Assembly: GCF_013911965.1 (NCBI RefSeq)
Contig: NZ_JACESE010000004.1
Span: 1 to 64,000 of the forward strand
Source: Phenylobacterium sp.
GTDB taxonomy: Bacteria > Pseudomonadota > Alphaproteobacteria > Caulobacterales > Caulobacteraceae
DNA: 64,000 nucleotides
Direction of reading: 5' to 3'
Shown here: positions 1 through 7,619 of the stretch, one piece after another
Layout of the letters: every line of letters starts with the position of its first letter
Position numbering within the stretch: the stretch's first letter is position 1
Notes under the pieces: model-generated
What the model saw: the letters and a program-made list of their open reading frames with translations, nothing else
Told to the model about the DNA's origin: nothing
Database searches by the model: none
Program-made: the position numbers and the translations under genes

Positions 1-1538
1 GGGGCGGGGGCGGCCGGACGGAAGGGCGAGAAGTCGTCGTCGGGCTCGAAGGCCGGCTCTTCCGCCTCGCGGCGCGCCGCAGTCGCCGGGACAGGCGGCG
101 CAGCCGGGGCCGCCACGGGCTCCGGCGGCCGGGCGGCGGTCTCGGCCAGCCGGCGGTCGATCCGCTCGCGCGCCTCGTCGAGCAGACGCGCCGTGCGTTC
201 CTCGCTCTGGCGGATCCGCTCGGAGAGCTCCTCGCTGGCGCGCTCCTGGCGGTGGCTGATGCGCTCGGTGACGCGGGCCACCTGGTCGCCGACGTCGTCG
301 ATGGCCTGGGCCGACCGACGTTCGGCCGCAGCGATGCGTTCGCCGAGCTTCTCGGTGATCTTGGCGATCTCGCCGCCCAGCTTCTCCAGGGCCTCGGCGT
401 GCAGGCTGTCGGAACGCCCGAGCCTAGCCTCCATGGCCGAGGCGATCCGCGCCACCTCGCCGCCCACCGTCTGGATGGCCTGGGCGCTGGACTGCTCGGC
501 GGCCTGCACCCGGCGGTTCAGGTTCTCGGCCATGCTGAGCACCTCGCGGCCCATGGCCTCGATAGCCTGGGCCGAACGCTGTTCGGCCGCCTTCACATGG
601 GCGGTCATCTCGCCCAGCCGGCGCTCCATGCGGTCGAACCGGCCGTCGGCGGAGGCGTGCAGCTTCTGCGTCATCTCCAGGCGGGCGGCTTCCACCCGCT
701 CGGACAGCTTGGTCGCCATTTCCTCCAGGCGCCGATCGATGCCGGGAGCGGAACCGCCTTCGACCTGCTCCATCCGCGAGTCGAGCGCAGCGAAGGAGTT
801 GCGCAGGCTCTCCAGCGCCTCGGCCGTGCGGGTCTCCGCCTCGCTCAGGCGCTGCGAGACCCGGCCGACGACCTCCTCGATCAGGCCAGGCGATTCGGAT
901 CCGCCCTGGGCCTCGACGCGCTCCATGCGCGCCTCGAGCGCGGCCATGGAGTCGCGGGTGCGGGTCTCGCCGTCATAGAGATGGTTGGCGACCTTGCCGA
1001 GCGCGCCTTCCAGGGCGCGCAGCGCCTCGGCGGAGCGGGGACCGGCGGCCTCGCTCTCGATCCGCCGGATGCGCTCGATGATGCGGTTCTGCTGCCCGGC
1101 GACCTCTTCGACCGCCCCCTCGAAACGGGCGGCCACGGCGATGTGCTCGCGCTCGGCGGCCTCGATGCGGGCCAGGGCGGCGCGGACGGAGTGCTCGACC
1201 CCGGAAATGGCCAGCCCCGTGCGGCTCTCCGAGCTCTCCAGCCGCTCGCTCAGACGGTCGAGGGCCAGCGCGATGCGGCCCATCTCGTCCGCGGGATGCT
1301 CGACCGCCTCGACCCGGGCCGGCGCCCCCTCGGACCGCCGCGGGCTTTCGAAGTAGGCCGGTTCCGGACGGCGCGCGAAGTCGGCCTCGGAGACGGCGTC
1401 CTCCGGGCCCTCGTCGTCGAGGATCATCCGATTGAGCCACTCGCCCAGGGTCATTCCCGAACGCCGGGCGAGGTCCTTGGCGACCTCCCGGGCCTTCGGG
1501 TCGATACCCTTGACGCTCCATGGCGTCGCCGCCGTCAT
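1..1538 (-). CDS. podJ: PodJ-like polar localisation factor, N-terminal part (3' end outside window)
   Basis: Reading frame open from an ATG at 1538 down to the left edge, so only the first 512 residues are visible. The N-terminus (MTAATPWSVKGIDPKAREVA, then KDLARRSGMTLGEWLNRMIL) matches the conserved opening block of Caulobacter PodJ-type localisation factors. Residues about 80-470 are charged, Ala/Glu/Arg-rich predicted coiled coil, including four tandem 29-residue units (about residues 314-430) with the core AAE-x-x-SAQAI. A Pro/Ala-rich acidic linker follows at the edge. In Caulobacter PodJ organises the new cell pole; the usual transmembrane segment, Sel1 repeats and peptidoglycan-binding end would lie off-window, so I cannot confirm them. 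Ribosome site AGGAG (1549-1553) sits 10 nt before the start. Other coiled-coil Sel1 proteins of this family are the main alternative. Confidence 0.72.
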   Translation of the reverse strand, partial: MTAATPWSVKGIDPKAREVAKDLARRSGMTLGEWLNRMILDDEGPEDAVSEADFARRPEPAYFESPRRSEGAPARVEAVEHPADEMGRIALALDRLSERLESSESRTGLAISGVEHSVRAALARIEAAEREHIAVAARFEGAVEEVAGQQNRIIERIRRIESEAAGPRSAEALRALEGALGKVANHLYDGETRTRDSMAALEARMERVEAQGGSESPGLIEEVVGRVSQRLSEAETRTAEALESLRNSFAALDSRMEQVEGGSAPGIDRRLEEMATKLSERVEAARLEMTQKLHASADGRFDRMERRLGEMTAHVKAAEQRSAQAIEAMGREVLSMAENLNRRVQAAEQSSAQAIQTVGGEVARIASAMEARLGRSDSLHAEALEKLGGEIAKITEKLGERIAAAERRSAQAIDDVGDQVARVTERISHRQERASEELSERIRQSEERTARLLDEARERIDRRLAETAARPPEPVAAPAAPPVPATAARREAEEPAFEPDDDFSPFRPAAPA

Positions 1539-1539
1539 C

Positions 1540-1549
1540 GAATCGAATC
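1540..1549. promoter_or_regulatory. Two tandem GANTC (CcrM methylation) sites before podJ-like gene
   Basis: GAATC occurs twice back to back, exactly between the ribosome site and the start codon of the podJ-like gene. GANTC is the CcrM target in Caulobacterales, and GcrA acts at CcrM-methylated promoters; podJ is a reported GcrA-regulated gene in Caulobacter. The sites are seen directly; methylation-dependent control here is inference. Confidence 0.55.
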
Positions 1550-1590
1550 TCCTACCCCGACTTCGACGCTAGCCACCGATCCTTGGGGTG

Positions 1591-1606
1591 TAAACGCGAC
1601 GTTAAC
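1591..1606. promoter_or_regulatory. Near-consensus CtrA box
   Basis: TAAA-N7-TTAAC, one mismatch to the CtrA consensus TTAA-N7-TTAAC, 53-68 nt upstream of the podJ-like start codon. The sequence GCAATATC, close to the Caulobacter sigma-73 -10 consensus GCTANAWC, lies next to it on the minus strand at 1611-1618. CtrA control of podJ is known in Caulobacter; use of this site is inferred. Confidence 0.5.
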
Positions 1607-1689
1607 GCTAGATATTGCGTTCGACGCGATCAGCTGTGGATGAAGGCGGAGCCACCGCACCCCCTGGCCTCCAATGAGCGGAAGGAGGG

Positions 1690-1705
1690 TTAACGGATCG
1701 TTAAC
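1690..1705. promoter_or_regulatory. Perfect CtrA box within an inverted repeat
   Basis: TTAA-CGGATCG-TTAAC is an exact match to the CtrA consensus TTAA-N7-TTAAC. It is embedded in an 8-bp inverted repeat (GGGTTAAC / GTTAACCC, 5-nt spacer, 1688-1708). It lies 152 nt upstream of the podJ-like start and 57 nt upstream of the small plus-strand gene at 1762, so it could control either. Confidence 0.65.
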
Positions 1706-1761
1706 CCTTGAGTCGCCGTCGCCGTTTGCCGCGCCTTCGCACGTGCGGTACGGCGTCGCAG

Positions 1762-1974
1762 ATGGACCTGACGATCACCCTCGCCGCAGGCGCCGCCCTG
1801 CTGGCCCTGACCGTGTTTTCCGGCTGGATGGGCGCGCGGCCGCCCGACCTGAAGCGCGGGCCGCGGATGGTGCCCTATCGCTTCCTCATGCTGATGGGCG
1901 CCGCCGGCCTGATCGTGATGCTGGTCCACCTGGTCAATCTGCTGGGCGTGACCACCGGCCGTCCGGGCTACTGA
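1762..1974 (+). CDS. Small two-helix membrane protein, function unknown
   Basis: A 70-residue protein with two hydrophobic segments (about residues 3-20 and 34-57) separated by a short basic loop, so most likely a two-pass inner-membrane protein. I chose the ATG at 1762 because the first hydrophobic segment begins there; an in-frame start at 1708 adds an Arg-rich stretch lacking membrane character and would overlap the CtrA box region. It converges with the MprF-like gene, the two stop regions overlapping by 7 nt. I do not recognise a named family. The perfect CtrA box 57 nt upstream is a possible regulator. Confidence 0.55.
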   Translation: MDLTITLAAGAALLALTVFSGWMGARPPDLKRGPRMVPYRFLMLMGAAGLIVMLVHLVNLLGVTTGRPGY

Positions 1975-3632
1975 ACCTCGGCCTGCGCCTCGACCCGCTT
2001 GGGCCGCTTGGCGAGGCCCGCCATGCCGCCCGAGGAGAGCAGGCCCACATCGGCCAGCAGCAGCGGGATCGCCCATTTGTGCGGGGCCGCCAGGTAGCGC
2101 GGCTGCCAGACGGGATCGTACTTGTCCTTGTACTTCCGCACGCCCTGGAAGTTGTAGATCTCCTCGCCACGCTCGAAGAGCAGGCGGCCGACGCGGGACA
2201 TGATCGGCGCCAGCGGCCGGTGCTCCAGGCCCGCCAGGGGGGCCATGCCGAACTCGAAGGCCTGATAGCCCTGCTCGCGTCCCCAGGCGATCAGCTCGAT
2301 GAACAGATAGTCCATGATGTTCTTGGGCGCGGCGTTGGAATAGCGCATCAGGTCCATGGAGAAGGTGGTGCGCGCGCTGGTCGTCCACAGCGTCGCGAAG
2401 GCCACGATGCGGCCGTCCTGGCGGACCACGGCCACCGGGAACTCCGCCACATAGGCGCGGGTGAAGCCGCCCATGGTGAACCCCTTCTCCCCGCCGGCAT
2501 GGTGGGAGAGCCACTGGTCGGAAATGGCCTGCAGTTCGTCGAGCACCGCCGGCACGCCGGCCGGCGGCAGCACCTCGAAGGTGGCCCCCTCCTCGCCCGC
2601 CTTGCGCCAGGCCCGGCGCAGATTGCCCCGCTTGCGCCCCTCCACCGAGAAGGTCTCCAGGGGCACCGCGGCGGATTCGCCGATCTTCTGGATTGAGAAT
2701 CCCAGCTCCACCACATCGGGAAGGTCGTCGGCGCCGATGCCGTAGATGCCGGGCCGCGCGGCATGGGAATCGGCCATCTCGCGGAAGCGCCAGAGGAGCT
2801 CCATCCGCTCGTCCCGCCGCCCAACCGGCGCGCCCAGCGCGATCCAGGAACGGTCGCGCACCCCGAACATCAGGAAGCTCTCGCCCGACTGCGAGAAGAT
2901 GAAGCGCTTGTCCCCCAGCAGGGCGAGGTTGGAGGCCGGCTCCGCCGACTGGGCGTTGGCCAGGACGGCGCGGACCTTCTGGAAGTCCTCGTCGCCCGGG
3001 CTGACCACCTGGGGCTTGGCCGCCGAGGCGAAGAGCCGCCAGAGGCCGAAGACCAGCAGCAGGATGGCCGCCCCCGCCCAGGCGCGGATGGCGCGGGCGG
3101 CGTCGTCCTCGACCATCACCCGGATCCAGCTCCGGTTGCCGTAGTCGGCGTTCTCGAAGGACCACAGGCCGAGCAGGCCGGCGCCGAGCACCAGCGCCGT
3201 GGCCGAGAGCAGCCAGCCGGGCGTGATCTCCATGCGCGTCAGCCGCGCCTGGCGAACGAAGGCGGCCCGGAAGGGGGCGAGGGCCACCATCAGCGCCGCC
3301 AGCCAGGCCGTCTCCTCCCACACGATGCCCTTGAGCAGGGTCAGCGGCAGGGCCACCGCCAGCACGACCATGGTCGCCGTCCAGGCGGCGTCCAGCCGGG
3401 CCCGCAGGCCGAAGGCCAGCAGGATCAGCACCAGGCCGAGAACGCTGGACAGGAAGTGGCTGAGCTCGATCAGGATGACCGGCGTGACTTCCAGCAGGGC
3501 CAGGAAGCGCGTCGGCACCGACGGCGTGGCCGCCGAGACGACCAGCATGACGCCCGCCGCGAGGGTCAGGACGGCTGCGGTCAGCGGGGCTACGGCCATG
3601 GCGGCGGGCCGCAGTTCGCGCAAGAGCTTCAT
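1968..3632 (-). CDS. MprF-type aminoacyl-phosphatidylglycerol synthase, short form
   Basis: 554 residues: about six membrane segments (residues 10-32, 43-75, 80-120, 138-157, 184-206), then a soluble domain (about 215-540) of the DUF2156/MprF C-terminal type. Recognisable pieces are the GDKRFIFSQSGESFLMFGV strand, the SLDEW-like region around SDQWLSHHAGGEKGFTMGGF, and the end FQGVRKYKDKYDPVWQPRYL, typical of enzymes that move an amino acid from aminoacyl-tRNA to phosphatidylglycerol and so lower envelope charge. Usual MprF is about 850 residues with a long flippase half; here most of that half is absent, so lipid synthesis without flipping is likely. The amino acid (Lys, Ala or other) cannot be told. 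No acvB/virJ-type partner is adjacent. Ribosome site is weak. Confidence 0.75.
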   Translation of the reverse strand: MKLLRELRPAAMAVAPLTAAVLTLAAGVMLVVSAATPSVPTRFLALLEVTPVILIELSHFLSSVLGLVLILLAFGLRARLDAAWTATMVVLAVALPLTLLKGIVWEETAWLAALMVALAPFRAAFVRQARLTRMEITPGWLLSATALVLGAGLLGLWSFENADYGNRSWIRVMVEDDAARAIRAWAGAAILLLVFGLWRLFASAAKPQVVSPGDEDFQKVRAVLANAQSAEPASNLALLGDKRFIFSQSGESFLMFGVRDRSWIALGAPVGRRDERMELLWRFREMADSHAARPGIYGIGADDLPDVVELGFSIQKIGESAAVPLETFSVEGRKRGNLRRAWRKAGEEGATFEVLPPAGVPAVLDELQAISDQWLSHHAGGEKGFTMGGFTRAYVAEFPVAVVRQDGRIVAFATLWTTSARTTFSMDLMRYSNAAPKNIMDYLFIELIAWGREQGYQAFEFGMAPLAGLEHRPLAPIMSRVGRLLFERGEEIYNFQGVRKYKDKYDPVWQPRYLAAPHKWAIPLLLADVGLLSSGGMAGLAKRPKRVEAQAEVQ

Positions 3633-3794
3633 CAGATCGAGCGTCCCGGTCGCATGCTTGCGCCCATATAGACCGGATTCGTCGGCCGGGCCGAAAACCC
3701 TCTGTCAAACAAGTGTTCGCACGCGTCTTGCCCTCGCCTCGCCCGGCGCTAATGTGGCGCGCAAAATCCAGGCTCATTGGAGAGGGAGACGGCC

Positions 3795-5018
3795 ATGGCC
3801 GATTTCGGCAGCGGAGAACTCGACGCCTTCCGGTCAGAGGTCCGCACCTGGCTCGAGGCGAACTATCCGGCGGAGCTGCGCGGCGCCGACGCCAAGGTCC
3901 ATCCCGAGGCCATGTGGGGCGGCCGCGCCTTCGAAGGCTCGAACGATCCGCAGATCGTCTGGATGCGCCGCATGGCCGAGAAGGGCTGGACCGCCCCGAC
4001 CTGGCCCAAGGCGTACGGCGGCGGCGGGCTGTCGCCGGCCCAGGCCCGAATTCTGGATCAGGAGCTGGCCGCCGGCCGCTATCGCACGCCGCTGGCCTCG
4101 TTCGGCGTCTGGATGCTGGGCCCGGTCCTTCTGGAGTACGGGGACGAGGCCCAGAAGCAGGAGCACCTCCCCAAGATCATCAACGGGCAGATCCGCTGGT
4201 GCCAGGGCTATTCCGAGCCGGGCGCCGGCTCCGACCTCGCCTCGCTGCAGACCCGCTGCGAGGACAAGGGCGACCACTGGCTGATCAACGGCCAGAAGAT
4301 CTGGACCTCCTACGCCGACAAGGCCGACTGGTGCTTCTGCCTGGTGCGCACCGACACCAGCAAGAAGCATGAGGGCGTCTCCTTCGTGCTCATCGACATG
4401 CGCACGCCGGGCGTCGAGACGCGGCCCATCCAGCTGATCTCCGGCGAGAGCCCGTTCTGCGAGACCTTCTTCACCGACGTGAAGATCCCCAAGGAGAACC
4501 TGGTCGGCAAGGTCAATGGCGGCTGGGAGATCGCCAAGCGGCTGCTGCAGTACGAGCGCCAGAACATCTCCGGCGGCTTCGGCGGCGGCGGGGGCGCCGG
4601 CGGCGCGGCGGGCGACCTCGGCCAGCTGGCCAAGACCTATGTGGGCGCCGATGCGAGCGGCGCGCTCGCCGATCCGGACCTGCGCCAGCGCATCACGCTG
4701 AACAAGATGAACATGCAGTGCCTGGGCCTGACCATCGCCCGCTCGGCGGCGGAGTCCAAGGCCGGCAACGGGCCGAGCGCGGCCGTCTCCATCATCAAGT
4801 ATGCGGCGGCCACCTTCGCCCAGGAGCGTTCCGAGCTCATGGTGGAGGCTCTGGGCCATCAGGGCCTGGGCTGGGAAGGCGAGGCCTACAAGGGCGGCGA
4901 GCTGCTGGCCGTCCGCGGCTGGCTGCGCTCCAAGGGCAATTCCATCGAGGGCGGCACCAGCGAGGTGAACCTCAACGTCATCTCCAAGCGCGTGCTGGGG
5001 CTTCCGGACCCGAAATAG
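3795..5018 (+). CDS. Acyl-CoA dehydrogenase, large-subunit type (paralogue 1 of 5)
   Basis: 407 residues with a complete acyl-CoA dehydrogenase fold: N-terminal helical domain, flavin/substrate segment (WCQGYSEPGAGSDLASLQT), then the C-terminal helical domain. It should oxidise an acyl-CoA to the trans-2-enoyl-CoA using FAD. The usual loop glutamate (Glu376 in medium-chain enzymes, YEGT motif) is replaced by IEGGTSEV, glycine at the aligned place, while LLQYER at residues 250-255 supplies a glutamate (E254) at the isovaleryl-CoA dehydrogenase position, so that is the likely base. Closest in style to pimeloyl-CoA/steroid-side-chain dehydrogenases. First of five like-oriented genes. The ATG at 3795 matches the MADFG start shared by the next three genes. 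Substrate unknown. Confidence 0.85.
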   Translation: MADFGSGELDAFRSEVRTWLEANYPAELRGADAKVHPEAMWGGRAFEGSNDPQIVWMRRMAEKGWTAPTWPKAYGGGGLSPAQARILDQELAAGRYRTPLASFGVWMLGPVLLEYGDEAQKQEHLPKIINGQIRWCQGYSEPGAGSDLASLQTRCEDKGDHWLINGQKIWTSYADKADWCFCLVRTDTSKKHEGVSFVLIDMRTPGVETRPIQLISGESPFCETFFTDVKIPKENLVGKVNGGWEIAKRLLQYERQNISGGFGGGGGAGGAAGDLGQLAKTYVGADASGALADPDLRQRITLNKMNMQCLGLTIARSAAESKAGNGPSAAVSIIKYAAATFAQERSELMVEALGHQGLGWEGEAYKGGELLAVRGWLRSKGNSIEGGTSEVNLNVISKRVLGLPDPK

Positions 5019-5095
5019 CTGTTTTCAGACCTTCGCCGCCGGCCGCATTTTCGACCGGCGGTGACACAAGACCATTTTCAAAGGGCGGATTTCAC

Positions 5096-6304
5096 ATGGC
5101 CGATTTCGGCGGCGACCTGGAGACCTTCCGCAGCGAGGCCAAGGCCTGGCTCGAAGAGAACTTCCCCAAGAGCCTGGCGGGCGACGCCGCCGCACAGAGC
5201 GCGGCCATGGGCGGCGGCGAGGAAAGCCCCGACGCCCGGCTGTGGCGCGAACGTATGGGCGCCAAGGGCTGGGGCGTCCCCACCTGGCCGGCCGAGTACG
5301 GCGGCGGCGGCCTGTCGCGCCAGGAGGCCCGCGTCCTCGCCGAGGAGATGGCCAGGATCGGCGCCCGCAACCCCATCGGCGGCATGGGCGTGATGATGTT
5401 CGGCCCGACCCTGCTGGAGTACGGGACCGAGGCGCTGAAGCGCCAGCACATGCCCGGCATCGTCACGGGCTCGGTCCGCTGGTGCCAGGGCTATTCCGAG
5501 CCGGGCTCGGGCTCCGACCTCGCCTCCCTGCAGACCCGCGCCGAGGACAAGGGCGACCACTGGCTGGTCAACGGCCAGAAGATCTGGACGTCCGGCGCCA
5601 ACCTCGCCGACTGGTGCTTCTGCCTGGTGCGCACCGACACCACGAAGAAGCACGAGGGCATCTCCTTCCTGCTCATCGACATGAGGACGCCGGGCGTCGA
5701 GGTCCGGCCGATCCGCCTGATCAACGGCGGCTCCCCCTTCTGCGAGACCTTCTTCACCGACGTGAAGGTGCCCAAGGACCAGCTGTTCGGGCCCCTGAAC
5801 GGCGGCTGGACGGTGGCCAAGCGCCTGCTGCAGTTCGAGCGCGACAACATCTCGGCGGGCCTGGGCGGCGGCAATATCGGCGCCCCCGCCGCCGTGATGA
5901 GCGTGCAGGATGCGGCCAAGCAGTATGTCGGCGTGGACGAGACGGGCCGCATCGCCGATCGCGACCTGCGCCGCCGCATTATCGAGCACCGGATGGAGGC
6001 CCAGGCCTTCCAGCTGACCGTGCGCCGCGCCGCCGACGAGGCCAAGTCCAACGCCGGCCCCTCGGCCGCCACCTCCATCATGAAGTACGCCGGGGCCAAG
6101 ATCGCCCAGGACCGCAACGAACTGATGGTCGAGGCGATGGGCCATCAGGGCCTGGGTTGGGAGGGCGAAGGCTTCTCCGACCCCGAGCTGGCGCTGGTGC
6201 GGGCCTGGCTGCGCTCCAAGGGCAACTCCATCGAGGGCGGTACTTCGGAGATCAACCTGAACGTCGTCTCCAAGCGCGTCCTGGGCCTGCCGGACCCGAA
6301 GTAA
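5096..6304 (+). CDS. Acyl-CoA dehydrogenase, large-subunit type (paralogue 2 of 5)
   Basis: 402 residues, closely similar along its whole length to the preceding gene, starting MADFGGDLETF. The flavin/acyl segment reads WCQGYSEPGSGSDLASLQT. The loop catalytic position is again glycine (IEGGTSEIN), with the alternative glutamate in LLQFER (E248). It lies 77 nt after paralogue 1; the gap has no obvious terminator, so co-transcription is likely. The glycine-rich insert (LGGGNIGAPAAV) after the LLQFER helix differs between paralogues and probably borders the substrate pocket, suggesting different acyl preferences rather than simple redundancy. Start chosen by alignment with its neighbours; ribosome site AAGGGCGG is fair. 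Confidence 0.85.
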   Translation: MADFGGDLETFRSEAKAWLEENFPKSLAGDAAAQSAAMGGGEESPDARLWRERMGAKGWGVPTWPAEYGGGGLSRQEARVLAEEMARIGARNPIGGMGVMMFGPTLLEYGTEALKRQHMPGIVTGSVRWCQGYSEPGSGSDLASLQTRAEDKGDHWLVNGQKIWTSGANLADWCFCLVRTDTTKKHEGISFLLIDMRTPGVEVRPIRLINGGSPFCETFFTDVKVPKDQLFGPLNGGWTVAKRLLQFERDNISAGLGGGNIGAPAAVMSVQDAAKQYVGVDETGRIADRDLRRRIIEHRMEAQAFQLTVRRAADEAKSNAGPSAATSIMKYAGAKIAQDRNELMVEAMGHQGLGWEGEGFSDPELALVRAWLRSKGNSIEGGTSEINLNVVSKRVLGLPDPK

Positions 6305-6375
6305 GGGTGACTCCCCGGCGCCGCCACTCCATGCTATACTGAAGACTAACATAATGAATTTTAGGGAGAATATTC

Positions 6376-7587
6376 ATGGCTGACTTTGGCGGCGCCGATT
6401 TGGACGCCTTCCGCGCCCAGGCGCGCGAGTGGCTCGAAGCGAATTTCCCCAAGTCCCTGGCCGGCAATGAAGAGGCTCAGGCGCAGGCCATGGCCGGCGG
6501 CGTGAAGATCGAGGGCGATCTGGCGCTCTGGCGCGACCGCATGGGCGAGAAGGGCTGGGGCGTCCCGACCTGGCCGGCCCAGTATGGCGGCGGCGGCCTG
6601 TCGCGCGAGGAAGCGCGCGTGCTGCAGCAGGAAATGGCCAGGATCGGCGCCTGGAACCCGATCGGCGGCATGGGCGTGGGCATGTTCGGCCCCACCCTGC
6701 TGGAATACGGCACCGAAGAGCAGAAGAAGAAGTACATCCCCGACATCGCCACCGCCAAGGTGCGCTGGTGCCAGGGCTTTTCGGAGCCGGGCGCGGGCTC
6801 GGACCTCGCCTCCCTGCAGACCAAGGCCGAGGACAAGGGCGACCACTGGCTGGTCAACGGCCAGAAGATCTGGACCTCCGGCGGCCAGTGGGCCGACATG
6901 ATCTTCTGCCTGGTGCGCACGGACCAGACCAAGAAGCACGAGGGCATCTCCTTCGTGGTCTTCTCGATGCATCAGCCCGGCGTCGAGGTCCGCCCGATCC
7001 GGCTGATCGCCGGCTCCTCGCCCTTCTGCGAGACCTTCTTCACCGACGTGAAGGTGCCCAAGGAGAACCTGATCGGCCCGCTGAACGGCGGCTGGACCGT
7101 CGCCAAGCGCCTGCTGCAGCACGAGCGCAGCGGCATGGGCGGCCGGGCCGGCGAAGGCGGCGGCAAGCGCGACGCCCTCGGCGTGATCGCCAAGAAATAT
7201 GTCGGCGAGGACGAGCAGGGCCGCCTGGCCGATCTCGACCTGCGCACGCGCATCATCCAGAACGACATGGACCTGAAGGCCCTGCAGCAGACCGTCCGCC
7301 GGGCGGCGCTGGAGGCCAAGGGCAATGCCGGCCCCTCGGCCACCACCTCCATCATGAAGAACGCCAACATGAAAGTGGCGCAGGAGCGGGCTGAACTGAC
7401 GCTGGAGTTCATGGGCCATCAGGGCCTGGGCTGGGAAGGCGAAGCCTTCACCGCCGAGGAACTGGCCGCCGTTCGCGGCTGGCTCGCGGGCAAGGCGGGC
7501 TCGATCTACGGCGGGTCCAACGAGGTGCAGAACAACATCATTTCCAAGCGCATCCTCGGCCTGCCGGAGGCGACGCAGTCGAAGTGA
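6376..7587 (+). CDS. Acyl-CoA dehydrogenase, large-subunit type (paralogue 3 of 5)
   Basis: 403 residues, same family and length as its neighbours. The segment WCQGFSEPGAGSDLASLQT and the ending IYGGSNEVQNNIISKRILGL are typical. The Glu376 position is glycine (YGGS); LLQHER provides E250. Translation begins after AGGGAG in an AT-rich leader (about 6340-6375) that stands out from the surrounding GC-rich DNA, and the first six codons are almost identical to those of paralogue 4. Gap to paralogue 2 is 71 nt. The YGGSNEVQ ending pairs it with paralogue 4, whereas paralogues 1 and 2 share GGTSEVN/IN, so the array looks like two older pairs. Confidence 0.85.
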   Translation: MADFGGADLDAFRAQAREWLEANFPKSLAGNEEAQAQAMAGGVKIEGDLALWRDRMGEKGWGVPTWPAQYGGGGLSREEARVLQQEMARIGAWNPIGGMGVGMFGPTLLEYGTEEQKKKYIPDIATAKVRWCQGFSEPGAGSDLASLQTKAEDKGDHWLVNGQKIWTSGGQWADMIFCLVRTDQTKKHEGISFVVFSMHQPGVEVRPIRLIAGSSPFCETFFTDVKVPKENLIGPLNGGWTVAKRLLQHERSGMGGRAGEGGGKRDALGVIAKKYVGEDEQGRLADLDLRTRIIQNDMDLKALQQTVRRAALEAKGNAGPSATTSIMKNANMKVAQERAELTLEFMGHQGLGWEGEAFTAEELAAVRGWLAGKAGSIYGGSNEVQNNIISKRILGLPEATQSK

Positions 7588-7619
7588 TTAGAAACATCTG
7601 ATTTTCAAGGAGAAATTTT

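Noticed and set aside
252-1643. Long plus-strand reading frame over the podJ-like gene
   Set aside because: Composition effect of very high GC; the translation is low-complexity and lacks a start with ribosome site, while the minus frame gives a coherent conserved protein.
1690-3777. 695-residue minus-strand frame over the MprF-like gene
   Set aside because: Different frame from the recognisable MprF-type protein; Gly/Arg/Pro-rich translation typical of shadow frames.
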